Shown here one piece after another: positions 19,015-28,110 of a stretch of DNA of 64,000 bases. The stretch's first letter is position 1; each line of letters opens with the position of its first letter. Made by a program: the position numbers and the translations under genes. The notes below the pieces were generated by a model that had not been told where the DNA came from, searched no databases, and saw only the letters and a program-made list of their open reading frames with translations. Source of the stretch: Streptomyces colonosanans (GTDB lineage: Bacteria > Actinomycetota > Actinomycetes > Streptomycetales > Streptomycetaceae); NCBI RefSeq assembly GCF_001866645.1, contig NZ_MLYP01000049.1, forward strand, positions 62,001 to 126,000, read 5' to 3'.

Positions 19015-21417
19015 CTAGGAGACCACCGCCGGATCGGCCGATTTGGACACCCTCTCGGCGTCGCCTTCGTCACCCACCGCGATCCCGCGCCGCTTGGAGG
19101 CATACACCGCGAACACGATCACGAGGACCGCGAACACGGCGATCAGGATCCGGACGCCGACATTCTTGTCACTGCCGTACGAGAACTTGACGACCGCCGG
19201 CGCGATGAGCAGCGACACCAGGTTCATCACCTTCAACAACGGGTTGATCGCCGGACCCGCGGTGTCCTTGAAGGGGTCGCCGACCGTGTCGCCGATCACC
19301 GTCGCCGCGTGCGCCTCGCTGCCCTTGCCGCCGTGGTGGCCGTCCTCGACGAGCTTCTTGGCGTTGTCCCAGGCGCCACCGGAGTTGGCGAGGAAGACCG
19401 CCATCAGCGTGCCGGAGCCGATCGCGCCCGCGAGGTACGCGCCGAGCGCGCCGACGCCGAGCGTGAACCCGACGGCGATGGGCGCCATGACGGCGAGCAG
19501 ACCGGGTGTGGCCAGCTCCCTGAGGGCGTCCTTGGTGCAGATGTCGACGACCCTGCCGTACTCCGGCGTCTCCGAATAGTCCATGATCCCGGGCTTCTCC
19601 CGGAACTGCCGTCGCACCTCGAAGACCACGGAACCCGCCGACCGCGACACCGCGTTGATCGCCAGCCCCGAGAAGAGGAAGACGACCGCCGCACCCACGA
19701 TCAGGCCGACCAGGTTGTTGGGCTGCGAGATGTCCATGACCAGACTCAGCGGTCCGCCGTCCCCGACCTTCTCGCCCACGTCCTGGGCGGCCGTGGTGAT
19801 CGCGTCGCGGTACGAGCCGAACAGCGCCGAGGCCGCGAGGACGGCCGTGGCGATGGCGATTCCCTTGGTGATGGCCTTGGTGGTGTTACCCACGGCGTCC
19901 AGGTCGGTGAGCACCTGCGCGCCCGAGCCCACCACGTCGCCGGACATCTCGGCGATGCCCTGGGCGTTGTCGGAGACCGGGCCGAAGGTGTCCATCGCGA
20001 CGATCACACCGACCGTCGTGAGCAGGCCCGTACCGGCCAGGGCCACCGCAAACAGCGCGAGCATGATCGACGTGCCGCCGAGCAGGAACGCCCCGTACAC
20101 ACCGAGGCCGATCACCAGCGCGGTGTAGACGGCGGATTCGAGACCGACGGCGACACCGGCCAGGACCACGGTGGCGGGCCCGGTCAGCGAGGTCTTTCCG
20201 ATGTCCCGCACGGGACGGCGGCTGGTCTCGGTGAAGTAGCCGGTCAGCTGCTGGATCAGGGCGGCGAGCAGGATACCGATGGCCACGGCGACCAGGGCGA
20301 GGATCCGCGGGTCGCCGCTCTTGGCCCGGATCGCCACGTCGGAGACGCCCTTGAGATCGGCGTACGACGACGGCAGATAGCTGAAGACGGCCACAGCGAC
20401 CAGCACCAGCGAGATCACCGCCGAGATGAAGAAGCCCCGGTTGATCGCGGACATGCCACTGCGATCGGTGCGGCGCGGGGCCACCGCGAAGATGCCGATC
20501 ATCGCGGTCACGACGCCGATAGCGGGCACGATCAGCGGGAACGCCAACCCGGAGTCACCGAACGCCACCTTGCCGAGGATCAGCGCGGCGACGAGCGTCA
20601 CGGCGTACGACTCGAAGAGGTCGGCCGCCATGCCGGCGCAGTCGCCGACGTTGTCGCCCACGTTGTCGGCGATGGTCGCGGCATTGCGCGGGTCGTCCTC
20701 CGGAATGCCCTGCTCGACCTTGCCGACCAGGTCGGCGCCGACGTCGGCGGCCTTGGTGAAGATGCCACCGCCGACACGCATGAACATGGCGATCAACGCC
20801 GCCCCGAGGCCGAAGCCCTCCAGGACCTTCGGTGCGTCCGCCGCGTACACCAGCACCACACAGGAGGCGCCCAGCAGCCCGAGCCCCACCGTGAACATGC
20901 CGACGACGCCGCCCGTGCGGAAAGCGATCTTCATTGCCTTGTGCGAGACCGCGGTGAGGTCCTTTTCAGGCTCGCCCTCCGTCGGGGTCGCCTCGCGCGC
21001 CGCCGCGGCAACCCGCACATTGCTTCGCACGGCGAGCCACATACCGATATAACCGGTGGCTGCCGAGAATGCCGCACCGATCAGGAAGAACACCGAGCGT
21101 CCGGCGCGCTGATTCCAGTCGTCCGCGGGCAGCAGCAGGAGCAGGAAGAACACGATCACGGCGAATACGCCGAGCGTGCGCAGCTGCCGGGCCAGATAGG
21201 CGTTCGCGCCTTCCTGAACCGCCGCAGCGATCTTTTTCATGCTGTCGGTTCCCTCACCGGCCGCGAGTACCTGTCGTACCAGAATCCCGGCGACCACGAG
21301 GGCCGCCAGGGCGACGGCCCCGATGCCCACCACGATCAGGCGGTTGCTGTCGGTAAGTACGGCGGCAGCGAGGGATGTGGGGTAGTCAAACTGCTGAGGG
21401 GTAGAAAGCCCCGCCAT
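19015..21417 (-). CDS. hppA: membrane-bound proton-pumping pyrophosphatase (K+-independent type)
   Basis: An 800-residue integral membrane enzyme with about 16 hydrophobic helices, coupling PPi hydrolysis to H+ export. The catalytic motif DVGADLVGKVE (about residue 225) is followed by the acidic EDDPRNAATIADNVGDNVGD stretch. The C-terminal half has the second conserved set (GGAWDNAKK, TVIGDTVGDPFKDT). In the subtype-determining motif GNTTKA the residue is Lys rather than Ala, which in this family marks K+-independent H+ pumps. ATG at 21417 follows AAGGAGG. It is monocistronic, with its own terminator. Confidence 0.97.
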   Translation of the reverse strand: MAGLSTPQQFDYPTSLAAAVLTDSNRLIVVGIGAVALAALVVAGILVRQVLAAGEGTDSMKKIAAAVQEGANAYLARQLRTLGVFAVIVFFLLLLLPADDWNQRAGRSVFFLIGAAFSAATGYIGMWLAVRSNVRVAAAAREATPTEGEPEKDLTAVSHKAMKIAFRTGGVVGMFTVGLGLLGASCVVLVYAADAPKVLEGFGLGAALIAMFMRVGGGIFTKAADVGADLVGKVEQGIPEDDPRNAATIADNVGDNVGDCAGMAADLFESYAVTLVAALILGKVAFGDSGLAFPLIVPAIGVVTAMIGIFAVAPRRTDRSGMSAINRGFFISAVISLVLVAVAVFSYLPSSYADLKGVSDVAIRAKSGDPRILALVAVAIGILLAALIQQLTGYFTETSRRPVRDIGKTSLTGPATVVLAGVAVGLESAVYTALVIGLGVYGAFLLGGTSIMLALFAVALAGTGLLTTVGVIVAMDTFGPVSDNAQGIAEMSGDVVGSGAQVLTDLDAVGNTTKAITKGIAIATAVLAASALFGSYRDAITTAAQDVGEKVGDGGPLSLVMDISQPNNLVGLIVGAAVVFLFSGLAINAVSRSAGSVVFEVRRQFREKPGIMDYSETPEYGRVVDICTKDALRELATPGLLAVMAPIAVGFTLGVGALGAYLAGAIGSGTLMAVFLANSGGAWDNAKKLVEDGHHGGKGSEAHAATVIGDTVGDPFKDTAGPAINPLLKVMNLVSLLIAPAVVKFSYGSDKNVGVRILIAVFAVLVIVFAVYASKRRGIAVGDEGDAERVSKSADPAVVS

Positions 21418-21654
21418 TCGTCCTCCTTGACGCTTGGGCTGAGCTCAAGATGTGGACGGATTGTAGGTAGCGGAACCCGATCAAAACAGTGCCAGGTAAA
21501 CGGAACCGGCCTTCACTTGCTCTTCAGCCTAAGATCGCGGGCAAGCTACAGAACCCGAAAGCGGTAACGCCTCAAAGACATTGACGAGGTGGGCGCTTGA
21601 TCAAATTATCGCGCGATTGATCGTGAAACAATTCACGGATTGCGGTAGGACTGT
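21418..21654. promoter_or_regulatory. hppA upstream region
   Basis: About 240 bases, unusually AT-rich between 21590 and 21660 (ATCAAATTATCGCGCGATTG and CGTGAAACAATTCACG, the latter a small dyad). It holds the hppA promoter, but no confident -10/-35 was assigned. Confidence 0.35.
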
Positions 21655-21692
21655 ACAAAAAGAAGGGCCCTGTACACAGACAAGGGCCCTTC
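21655..21692 (-). terminator. Rho-independent terminator of the bldG operon
   Basis: On the minus strand GAAGGGCCCT (21692-21683) pairs with AGGGCCCTTC (21671-21662) and is followed directly by TTTTT. It lies about 45 bases after the anti-sigma factor stop. Confidence 0.9.
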
Positions 21693-21734
21693 GAAACCAT
21701 ACGAGAGTACGAGCAGGGAAAGGTATGAGGAGGG

Positions 21735-22172
21735 TCAGGCGGGGAGCGTGGCGGGCGGCGTGGTCGGCCAGCTCATTCTGATCAGCCCACCGTCCTCCCC
21801 GGCGGACACCTCGACATCGTCGACGAGGCCACTGATGACCGCGAGGCCCATCTCGTCCTCCTCGGTCTCCGCATCCGGGTCGGCGGCACCGGGGGTACCC
21901 GGCGCTTCACCGGTCGGCGTGTGCGGCGCCTCGTCGCCGACCTCGATGGAGAACTGCTTCTCCTCCTCCGTCAGCATCACCCGCACCGGCGCCGAGATGC
22001 CGTTGCTCTGGTGCAGTCCGACGGCCCGAGTACAGGCCTCACCCACGGCGAGTCTGACCTCGTCGAGTACGGCCTCGTCCACCCCGGCCCTGCGCGCCAC
22101 CGCCGCCGCCACCAGTCGGGCGGTCCTGACGTGCTCGGGCAGCGCGCTGAAACGGAGTTCAACGGTGGCCAT
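21735..22172 (-). CDS. anti-sigma factor, RsbW-like ATP-binding protein
   Basis: A 145-residue HATPase_c protein of the RsbW/SpoIIAB class. The N-box region VLDEVRLAVGEACTRAVGLH is visible, followed by a Glu/Asp/Pro-rich acidic insert and the LAVISGLVDDVEV strand. The G boxes are weaker than in classic kinases. It lies 102 bases downstream of bldG. In S. coelicolor the equivalent gene product is reported to interact with BldG, so this pair is likely a partner switch controlling a sigma factor. GAGGGGGATGC gives the ribosome site. Confidence 0.88.
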   Translation of the reverse strand: MATVELRFSALPEHVRTARLVAAAVARRAGVDEAVLDEVRLAVGEACTRAVGLHQSNGISAPVRVMLTEEEKQFSIEVGDEAPHTPTGEAPGTPGAADPDAETEEDEMGLAVISGLVDDVEVSAGEDGGLIRMSWPTTPPATLPA

Positions 22173-22204
22173 GCATCCCCCTCGGAACTTCGGGCGTGGG
22201 GTCT

Positions 22205-22233
22205 GGGGACCGGGCCGCGCAGGCCCGGTCCCC
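22205..22233 (-). terminator. internal hairpin between bldG and the anti-sigma gene
   Basis: A perfect 12-bp inverted repeat, GGGGACCGGGCC (22205-22216) and GGCCCGGTCCCC (22222-22233), with a 5-base loop and no strong T run. It fits a partial terminator giving both a bldG-only and a two-gene transcript, as described for bldG in S. coelicolor. Confidence 0.7.
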
Positions 22234-22274
22234 CTCTTGTTTCTGCCGCCCGGACACTCGGCCCGGAAGCGGGG

Positions 22275-22616
22275 TCAGTCGGTGGCCGCCACCGCTTCCT
22301 CGACCGAGGTGTGGATCGGGAACACCTTGGTGAGGCCGGTGATGCGGAAGATCTTGAGAATGCGCTCCTGGTTGCACACCAGTCGCAGGGAGCCCTCATG
22401 GGCGCGTACTCGCTTCAGGCCGCCTACCAGCACGCCGAGCCCGGTGGAGTCGAGGAAGTCCACGCCCTCCATATCGACGACGAGGTGGAAATTCCCGTCG
22501 TTCACCAGCTCGACCAGCTGCTCGCGCAGCTTGGGCGCGGTATATACGTCGATTTCGCCACCGACCTCGACGACCGTACGATCGCCGACGGTACGGGTCG
22601 ACAGGGACAGGTCCAC
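22275..22616 (-). CDS. bldG: anti-sigma factor antagonist BldG
   Basis: A 113-residue STAS-domain protein. The phosphorylation motif DFLDSTGLGVL places the serine at residue 57, which is the site known in S. coelicolor BldG. BldG is required for aerial hyphae and antibiotic production. When unphosphorylated it binds anti-sigma factors and frees sigma factors. GTG at 22616 follows GGAGGATCC. It heads a two-gene unit with the RsbW-like gene and is divergent from the helicase gene. Confidence 0.97.
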   Translation of the reverse strand: MDLSLSTRTVGDRTVVEVGGEIDVYTAPKLREQLVELVNDGNFHLVVDMEGVDFLDSTGLGVLVGGLKRVRAHEGSLRLVCNQERILKIFRITGLTKVFPIHTSVEEAVAATD

Positions 22617-22696
22617 GGATCCTCCAGCACCTTGCTATCGAGCGGTCGCCCCTCGGGACACCTCGGCAGAGCCCCCGGGACGGTTCGCCAGCCGCG

Positions 22697-25249
22697 ATGG
22701 CATTCAATCACTTACCGGCAGGCGTGCACGACGCCTTGGTCCCATTGTCCGTCACGCCAGTGACACACTCGGTGCCGATGGCCAAGAATCACCGGTCCGA
22801 ACGACCCTCGACGGACCCCGCGTCCCGCCCCGCGCCGGGCACGGTCCTGCACCGGCTCGCCTCGGGGCCGAGCCGGGCTGCGCGCATCACTCATACGGAG
22901 CACTTGCCCCCGCGTGAGGGCCGCCATGCCATCTGGCCGGACCGGATCCGCTCCGAGGTCATCGCCGCCGTGCAGGCCGCGGGCATCGAGCACCCCTGGG
23001 TCCATCAAGCGCTCGCCGCCGAGCACGCCCTGGACGGCGACTCGGTGGTCGTCGCCACGGGCACGGCGTCGGGCAAGTCGCTCGCTTACCTGGTACCGGC
23101 CCTGTCGCGCCTGCTGGAGGGTACGCAGGCCCCGAACGGTCGCGGCGCGACCGCCCTGTACCTCGCCCCGACGAAGGCGCTGGCGGCGGATCAGTGCCGG
23201 TCGGTGAAGGAGCTTTCACAGCCCCTGGGCACGGCGATCCGTGCTGCGGTGTACGACGGCGACACGCCGCCCGAGGAACGCGAGTGGGTACGCCAGTACG
23301 CCAACTACGTCCTCACCAACCCCGACATGCTGCACCGCGGAATATTGCCCTCACATCCGCGCTGGTCCTCCTTCCTCCGCGCCTTGAAGTACGTCGTCAT
23401 CGACGAGTGCCACACCTACCGCGGCGTCTTCGGTTCCCACGTCGCCCAGGTCCTGCGCCGCCTGCGCCGCATCTGCGCCCGATACGGCTCCTCACCCGTC
23501 TTCCTGCTGGCCTCGGCGACCGCCGCCGAGCCCTCGCTCGCCGCCCGCCGCCTCACCGGCCTCCCGGTCGTCGAGGTGGCGGACGACGCCTCCCCTCGCG
23601 GCGAACTGGTCTTCGCTCTCTGGGAGCCCCCGCTCACCGAGCTGCACGGCGAAAGGGGCGCGCCCGTCCGCCGCACGGCCACCGCCGAGACCGCCGATCT
23701 GCTGACCGACCTGACCGTGCAGGGCGTACGCTCGGTCGCCTTCGTACGCTCCCGCCGCGCCGCCGAGCTGATCTCGGTGATCGCCCAGGAACGTCTGGCC
23801 GAGATCGACCGCTCCCTGGCCCGTCGGGTGGCCGCGTACCGCGGCGGCTACCTCCCCGAGGAGCGCCGCACCCTCGAACGCGCCCTCCACTCCGGCGAAC
23901 TCCTCGGCCTCGCCGCCACCACCGCCCTCGAACTCGGCGTCGACGTCTCGGGCCTGGACGCCGTCCTCATCGCCGGCTACCCGGGGACCCGGGCTTCCCT
24001 GTGGCAGCAGGCGGGCCGCGCCGGCCGCGCCCGACAGGGTGCCCTGGCGGTCCTGGTCGCCCGCGACGACCCGCTGGACACGTTCCTCGTCCACCACCCC
24101 GAGGCCCTCTTCGCGCAGCCGGTCGAGTCCACGGTCCTCGACCCGGACAACCCCTACGTCCTGGCCCCGCACCTGTGCGCCGCGGCGGCCGAACTCCCGC
24201 TGACGGACGAAGATCTGGAACTGTTCGGACCGGCCTGCAAGGATCTGCTGCCGCAGCTGGAGGCCGCGAAGCTGCTGCGCCGCCGGACGAAGGCCTGGCA
24301 CTGGACGCGCCGGGAGCGGGCCGCCGACCTCACGGACATCCGCGGGGAGGGCGGGCGCCCCATCCAGGTCGTCGAGGCCGGCACCGGGCGGCTGCTCGGC
24401 ACGGTCGACGCCGGCTCCGCGCACACGACGGTGCACGAAGGGGCGGTCCATCTGCACCAGGGCCGCACGTATCTGGTGCGGTCCCTCGACCTGGAGGACT
24501 TCGTCGCCCTGGTCGAGGAGGCCAACCCGCCGTATTCGACGGTCGCCCGCGACACGACCTCCATCTCCGTCCTGGATACGGACATCGAGGTCCCCTGGGG
24601 CGAGGGCCGGCTGTGCTACGGCTCCGTCGAGGTCACCAACCAGGTCGTCTCCTTTCTGCGTCGGCGTGTGATCACCGGTGAGGTGCTGGGCGAGACGAAA
24701 CTGGACCTCCCCCCTCGTACCTTGCGCACCCGTGCGGTGTGGTGGACGGTCACCGAGGACCAGCTGGATCAGGCCCGGATCAATCCGGAGATCCTCGGCG
24801 GAGCCCTGCACGCCGCCGAACACGCCTCGATCGGCATGCTCCCGCTGTTCGCCACGTGCGACCGATGGGACATCGGCGGTGTCTCCGTCCCCCTCCACCC
24901 GGACACCCTCCTGCCCACGGTCTTCGTGTACGACGGCCACCCGGGCGGTGCGGGCTTCGCGGAGCGCGCCTTTCACACGGCCCGTGCCTGGCTGACCGCC
25001 ACCCGTCAGGCCATCGCGTCCTGTGAGTGCGAGGCGGGTTGCCCGTCCTGCATCCAGTCCCCCAAGTGCGGCAACGGCAACGACCCGCTGCACAAGAGGG
25101 GGGCGGTGCGCCTTCTCACGGTGCTGTTGCGTGGGGCGCCGGAGGAGAAGGGCGGCCAGGCGGGCGAGCCGCAGGGGATGGAGAGCGAGGCGGCGGCGCC
25201 AGGGACACCATCGGCGTCACCGATTCCGCCGGACCCGCCCTCGCCCTGA
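22697..25249 (+). CDS. DEAD/DEAH-box helicase with C-terminal Zn-binding DUF1998 (MrfA-like)
   Basis: An 850-residue superfamily 2 helicase. Motif I is ATGTASGKS (about 122-130), motif II DECH in VIDECHTYRGVFGSH (about 235), motif III LASATAAEP (about 272). Motifs V and VI appear in TTALELGVDVSGLD and QQAGRAGRARQGA. The C-terminal DUF1998 part ends in a cysteine cluster CECEAGCPSCIQSPKCGNG (about 775-795), as in MrfA-type DNA-repair helicases. It is divergent from bldG, and its 3' end overlaps the converging Tad gene by 134 bases. The N-terminus is hard to fix; an in-frame ATG near residue 28 (MAKNHRSE) is also plausible. Confidence 0.9.
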   Translation: MAFNHLPAGVHDALVPLSVTPVTHSVPMAKNHRSERPSTDPASRPAPGTVLHRLASGPSRAARITHTEHLPPREGRHAIWPDRIRSEVIAAVQAAGIEHPWVHQALAAEHALDGDSVVVATGTASGKSLAYLVPALSRLLEGTQAPNGRGATALYLAPTKALAADQCRSVKELSQPLGTAIRAAVYDGDTPPEEREWVRQYANYVLTNPDMLHRGILPSHPRWSSFLRALKYVVIDECHTYRGVFGSHVAQVLRRLRRICARYGSSPVFLLASATAAEPSLAARRLTGLPVVEVADDASPRGELVFALWEPPLTELHGERGAPVRRTATAETADLLTDLTVQGVRSVAFVRSRRAAELISVIAQERLAEIDRSLARRVAAYRGGYLPEERRTLERALHSGELLGLAATTALELGVDVSGLDAVLIAGYPGTRASLWQQAGRAGRARQGALAVLVARDDPLDTFLVHHPEALFAQPVESTVLDPDNPYVLAPHLCAAAAELPLTDEDLELFGPACKDLLPQLEAAKLLRRRTKAWHWTRRERAADLTDIRGEGGRPIQVVEAGTGRLLGTVDAGSAHTTVHEGAVHLHQGRTYLVRSLDLEDFVALVEEANPPYSTVARDTTSISVLDTDIEVPWGEGRLCYGSVEVTNQVVSFLRRRVITGEVLGETKLDLPPRTLRTRAVWWTVTEDQLDQARINPEILGGALHAAEHASIGMLPLFATCDRWDIGGVSVPLHPDTLLPTVFVYDGHPGGAGFAERAFHTARAWLTATRQAIASCECEAGCPSCIQSPKCGNGNDPLHKRGAVRLLTVLLRGAPEEKGGQAGEPQGMESEAAAPGTPSASPIPPDPPSP

Positions 25250-25670
25250 CCTCGGCGGTGAACGGCCCCGCGGCCGAGGCCGCGGTGACGTCCGAGATCT
25301 CACCCACGACGGCACACCGCAGCAGTCGGCTGCCCTGGGCTTCCGCGACGCGGCCCGCCATGGCGCACGCCGCCTCGCCTCCCTCCGTCCAGTGGTCGGC
25401 AGCCGCGAGCGCCGCCAGGTCGGCGGCGCCGGCCGCACGATGACGGGCCAGCACGGCCTCCCCCTGGGCCAGCAGTACTCCGAACACGGCGCACAGAGCG
25501 CCGATCACGCACACCACCCAGACGGTCGCCGAGCCGCGGTCCGAACCTGCGCCCTGGGCCCGGGCGTTGACGGTCGTGAGCCAGGAGCGGAGACCACGGA
25601 CCCGGCCCGCCCTCGTCGACCCACACTCCCCCACGCGCCCGCACCCACCCACTGATTCACGTCCCTTCAC
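25116..25670 (-). CDS. Rv3654c-type TadE-like secreted/pilus protein
   Basis: A 184-residue protein with one hydrophobic helix preceded by GSDRGSATVWVVCVIGALCA, a TadE/prepilin-like arrangement, then a small Ala-rich domain (RHRAAGAADLAALAAADHW) and a Pro/Ser-rich tail. It is the last gene of the Tad operon and resembles the Rv3654c-like TadE family of actinobacteria. Its GTG overlaps the TadE stop by four bases. The last 134 bases run antisense through the helicase gene; the disordered Pro-rich tail encoded there is unlikely to matter structurally. Confidence 0.75.
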   Translation of the reverse strand: MKGRESVGGCGRVGECGSTRAGRVRGLRSWLTTVNARAQGAGSDRGSATVWVVCVIGALCAVFGVLLAQGEAVLARHRAAGAADLAALAAADHWTEGGEAACAMAGRVAEAQGSRLLRCAVVGEISDVTAASAAGPFTAEVRARAGPAESVTPMVSLAPPPRSPSPAARPPGRPSPPAPHATAP

Positions 25671-26059
25671 TGATTCACTCCTACGGTCTCCTCCGCCAAC
25701 GCCACTGCTTCATGGCGCAGTTCGAGCGGCAGTGCGTCCGGACCCGGCGGACGGGCGACGACCTCCACGTGCACCAGGTCGCCCTGTCGGCTCACCATGA
25801 CCCGCGCTCCGTCCGGCGCGGCCCGCTTCGCCATCTCCCGGACCACATCGGGCGGCTCCTGCCGAGCCGCGGCCCGGGCCCCTGCCCGGGCCGCATCCAC
25901 GCACTGGATGTGCGCGGACGCGGCCAGCAGGGCCCAGACGAGGGCCGATGCCACGAACACCAGGGCGGGCAGGGCAACCGCGGTCTCCGCCGTCACGAAC
26001 CCACGATCCTGGCCCCGGCCCCGTCTGCATCGCCCCCTCTCGCCGTCACATCCGGACAT
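25667..26059 (-). CDS. TadE-like minor pilin
   Basis: A 130-residue protein with a short basic N-terminus and the pilin-like segment DRGFVTAETAVALPALVFVA, in which Glu follows the putative processing site, as in Flp/TadE pseudopilins. A single transmembrane helix and a ~75-residue exposed domain (AARAGARAAARQ..) follow. It overlaps the upstream DUF4244 gene by 14 bases and the next gene by 4, implying translational coupling. It probably forms a minor subunit of a Tad-type surface filament. Confidence 0.82.
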   Translation of the reverse strand: MSGCDGERGRCRRGRGQDRGFVTAETAVALPALVFVASALVWALLAASAHIQCVDAARAGARAAARQEPPDVVREMAKRAAPDGARVMVSRQGDLVHVEVVARPPGPDALPLELRHEAVALAEETVGVNQ

Positions 26060-26264
26060 TGAGCGCCCGCTTCACGATGTCCTGCAGTTCCGCGCTGACC
26101 TGTCCACTCGTCAGCACCTTGTAGAGGAGCGCCGCGAAGGCCACCGCAGCGATGATCCCCACCGCGTACTCGGACGTGACCATTCCCGTATCCCCGTGCA
26201 CTCCCGCCCGTACCCGCCCTGCCAGCGCCCGCACCCGGGCTCGTACTCGTACCGCCTTGCGCAT
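26046..26264 (-). CDS. DUF4244 / Flp-type major pilin
   Basis: A 72-residue protein. An Arg-rich N-terminal leader (about 1-28) is followed by GDTGMVTSEYAVGIIAAVAF, a classical Flp-pilin signature with Glu five residues past the Gly. One membrane helix and a short KVLTSGQVSAELQDIVKRAL end follow. It is likely the main pilin of the Tad-like system. I start it at the ATG at 26264, which has GGGGGTTGAG upstream; a longer frame to 26363 adds non-pilin sequence. Confidence 0.85.
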   Translation of the reverse strand: MRKAVRVRARVRALAGRVRAGVHGDTGMVTSEYAVGIIAAVAFAALLYKVLTSGQVSAELQDIVKRALNVRM

Positions 26265-26398
26265 CTCAACCCCCGTGAGGTTCTCGTCGTGCCGGCCCGG
26301 CCGATCCCTTCGATCCGGCGGAGCCGACCGGTCTGTCCAGTGCCTCCTGGCCACCGGCCCCATCCGATCCGTCGTCGTTCACCGCGTCTCTCGCGCCG

Positions 26399-27253
26399 TC
26401 ATCCGCCACCTCCCCCCAGCAGCCCTCCCGCGAGTCCGATCACGACGGGCAGCACCCCGACCGCGACGAAGGCGGGCAGGAAGCACAGCCCCACCGGAGC
26501 GGTGATCATGACTCCCGCCCGGCGTGCCCGCGCCGTAGCCGCACGCCCCCACTCGGCGCGGGCCTCCGTGGCGAGGCGCCCGATAGGCACGGACGCCGGT
26601 ACGCCGGAATCGCCCGCCCGTTCCAAGAGCCGCGCCAGCGCTCCGGCGCCGGGAAGGGCGCCCAGCCGCCGCCACGCGTCGGCCGGGTCACCGCCGAGCC
26701 GTACCTCGGCCGCACCGCGAGCCAGCCGCTCCCCCACCGGTCCGCCCAGTGCCTCACCCACCGCCTGGGCGGCCGCCACGGGGCCCGCGCCCGCAGCGAT
26801 GCACGCCGCCAGCAGGTCGGCGGCCAGCGGAAGCCGACGGGCCACCACAGCAGGGTCGTACTCCTGCGCGAGACGGTCGCGTTCCTGCCGGACTCGCCAC
26901 CGCTCCACACCGACCCCGACGATCAACCCGGCCACCAGTCCGCCAGATCCCCCGATCAGAACCCACCCGGCACACAGTGCCCCCAGGACCGGAAACCACC
27001 GCTGTGTGGCGCCCTGCGCTCCGGAGCCCCGCGACCCGAGCAGCCCCTTCCGCGTCCGCAAGCCCCACCGAGCGGACACCCCCCAAGGCGCCCACAAGAT
27101 CCTTTCCTGCCGCGCGGCGTCCCCCGCCAGCACCGCGTCCAGCCGACGCCGCACCCTTTGCCCGCGCCGTGCCGCGACGAGCAGCCACGCCGGCCACCAC
27201 AGCGCCAGCACTCCCCACACCACTCCCCACCTGTGGACGGTCTCGGCGCTCAT
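26399..27253 (-). CDS. TadC-like type II secretion F-domain membrane protein
   Basis: A 284-residue inner-membrane platform protein. A hydrophobic N-terminal helix is followed by a central pair near residue 95-125, the cytoplasmic T2SSF domain (RRLPLAADLLAACIAAGAGP, LARLLERAGDSGVP), and a C-terminal hydrophobic pair (FLPAFVAVGVLPVVIGLAGG). It pairs with TadB to anchor the TadA ATPase. Its ATG overlaps the TadB stop as ATGA, fixing the start at 27253. Confidence 0.88.
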   Translation of the reverse strand: MSAETVHRWGVVWGVLALWWPAWLLVAARRGQRVRRRLDAVLAGDAARQERILWAPWGVSARWGLRTRKGLLGSRGSGAQGATQRWFPVLGALCAGWVLIGGSGGLVAGLIVGVGVERWRVRQERDRLAQEYDPAVVARRLPLAADLLAACIAAGAGPVAAAQAVGEALGGPVGERLARGAAEVRLGGDPADAWRRLGALPGAGALARLLERAGDSGVPASVPIGRLATEARAEWGRAATARARRAGVMITAPVGLCFLPAFVAVGVLPVVIGLAGGLLGGGGG

Positions 27254-28110
27254 GCCGCCTCCGCTCCCCGCACGATCCGCAGCGCCCACCACAGCCCAGC
27301 GCCCTCCAGCACTCCGCCGAGCAGCAGACAGGCCAGACCCGCGCCGGTGTGCAGCAGCACGTGCAGCGGATGGGCGCCGAGTCCGGCGCCCATCAACAGG
27401 CCGAGGGCCGGCAGCCCCGCGAGCAGTACGGCCGTCGAACGGGCGCCTGCCAACTGGGCCCGCAGATCGGCCCGTTGATCGCGCTCAGCGCGCAGCGCCG
27501 CCTCCAGGCGGTCGAGCCCGGACGCCAGGCCCGCGCCGCGGTCCACGGCCACCCGCCAGCACGCGGCGAGTCCCGACAGCCCGTCGGCACCCGGCTGCCG
27601 TGCCACGTCCGCGAGCGCGCCCGGCACGTCCCCGCCGAACCGCGCCGCCGCCAGCACCGTCGCCCGCGCCTCGCCGAGCCCCCCGCAGTCGCGTGCCGCA
27701 CGCAGCAGCGCGTCGCCCGGCTGACGCCCCGCGCGCACCTCCCCGGCGAGCGCCCCACACAGGGCGATCACCGCCTCACCGCGTCGGTCGCGCGCCATCC
27801 GTGCCTCCCGTGCGAGCCGCACCCGGCGCAGCAGCGGCACACCGCCGGCCCCGGCCAGCAGGGGCAGAACGGACGCGCCGAGCAGCGCGATCACCGCGCC
27901 TACGGCGACCGACCACCACTCGGCCGGCAATCGCCGCACCCGTACACAGACCCACGTCCAGGGCGGTGACCCGCCCTCCGAGGCCTCGCCGGCGCTCGTG
28001 AACAGCAATCGGGCCCGCCGTGCCGTCGTGCTCGGGCCGCCCGTCACCCAGGCCGCCACGCCGGCGCACACCAGTCCCGCACCCACCGAGATCTGGCCGA
28101 TCCCCGTCAC
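27250..28110 (-). CDS. TadB-like type II secretion F-domain membrane protein
   Basis: A 286-residue platform protein. Hydrophobic segments lie at the N-terminus and near residues 65-90. A T2SSF domain follows (ALCGALAGEVRAGRQPGDAL, LAACWRVAVDRGAGLASGLD), ending in two or three C-terminal helices (AVLLAGLPALGLLMG, LACLLLGGVLEGAGLWWAL). The start GTG overlaps the tadA stop by four bases. It works with the neighbouring TadC to assemble the filament. Confidence 0.88.
   Translation of the reverse strand: MTGIGQISVGAGLVCAGVAAWVTGGPSTTARRARLLFTSAGEASEGGSPPWTWVCVRVRRLPAEWWSVAVGAVIALLGASVLPLLAGAGGVPLLRRVRLAREARMARDRRGEAVIALCGALAGEVRAGRQPGDALLRAARDCGGLGEARATVLAAARFGGDVPGALADVARQPGADGLSGLAACWRVAVDRGAGLASGLDRLEAALRAERDQRADLRAQLAGARSTAVLLAGLPALGLLMGAGLGAHPLHVLLHTGAGLACLLLGGVLEGAGLWWALRIVRGAEAA

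Noticed and set aside
18955..21567. 870-codon plus-strand frame opposite hppA
   Set aside because: Its His/Asp/Arg-rich composition is typical of antisense shadow frames. HppA motifs are unambiguous on the minus strand.
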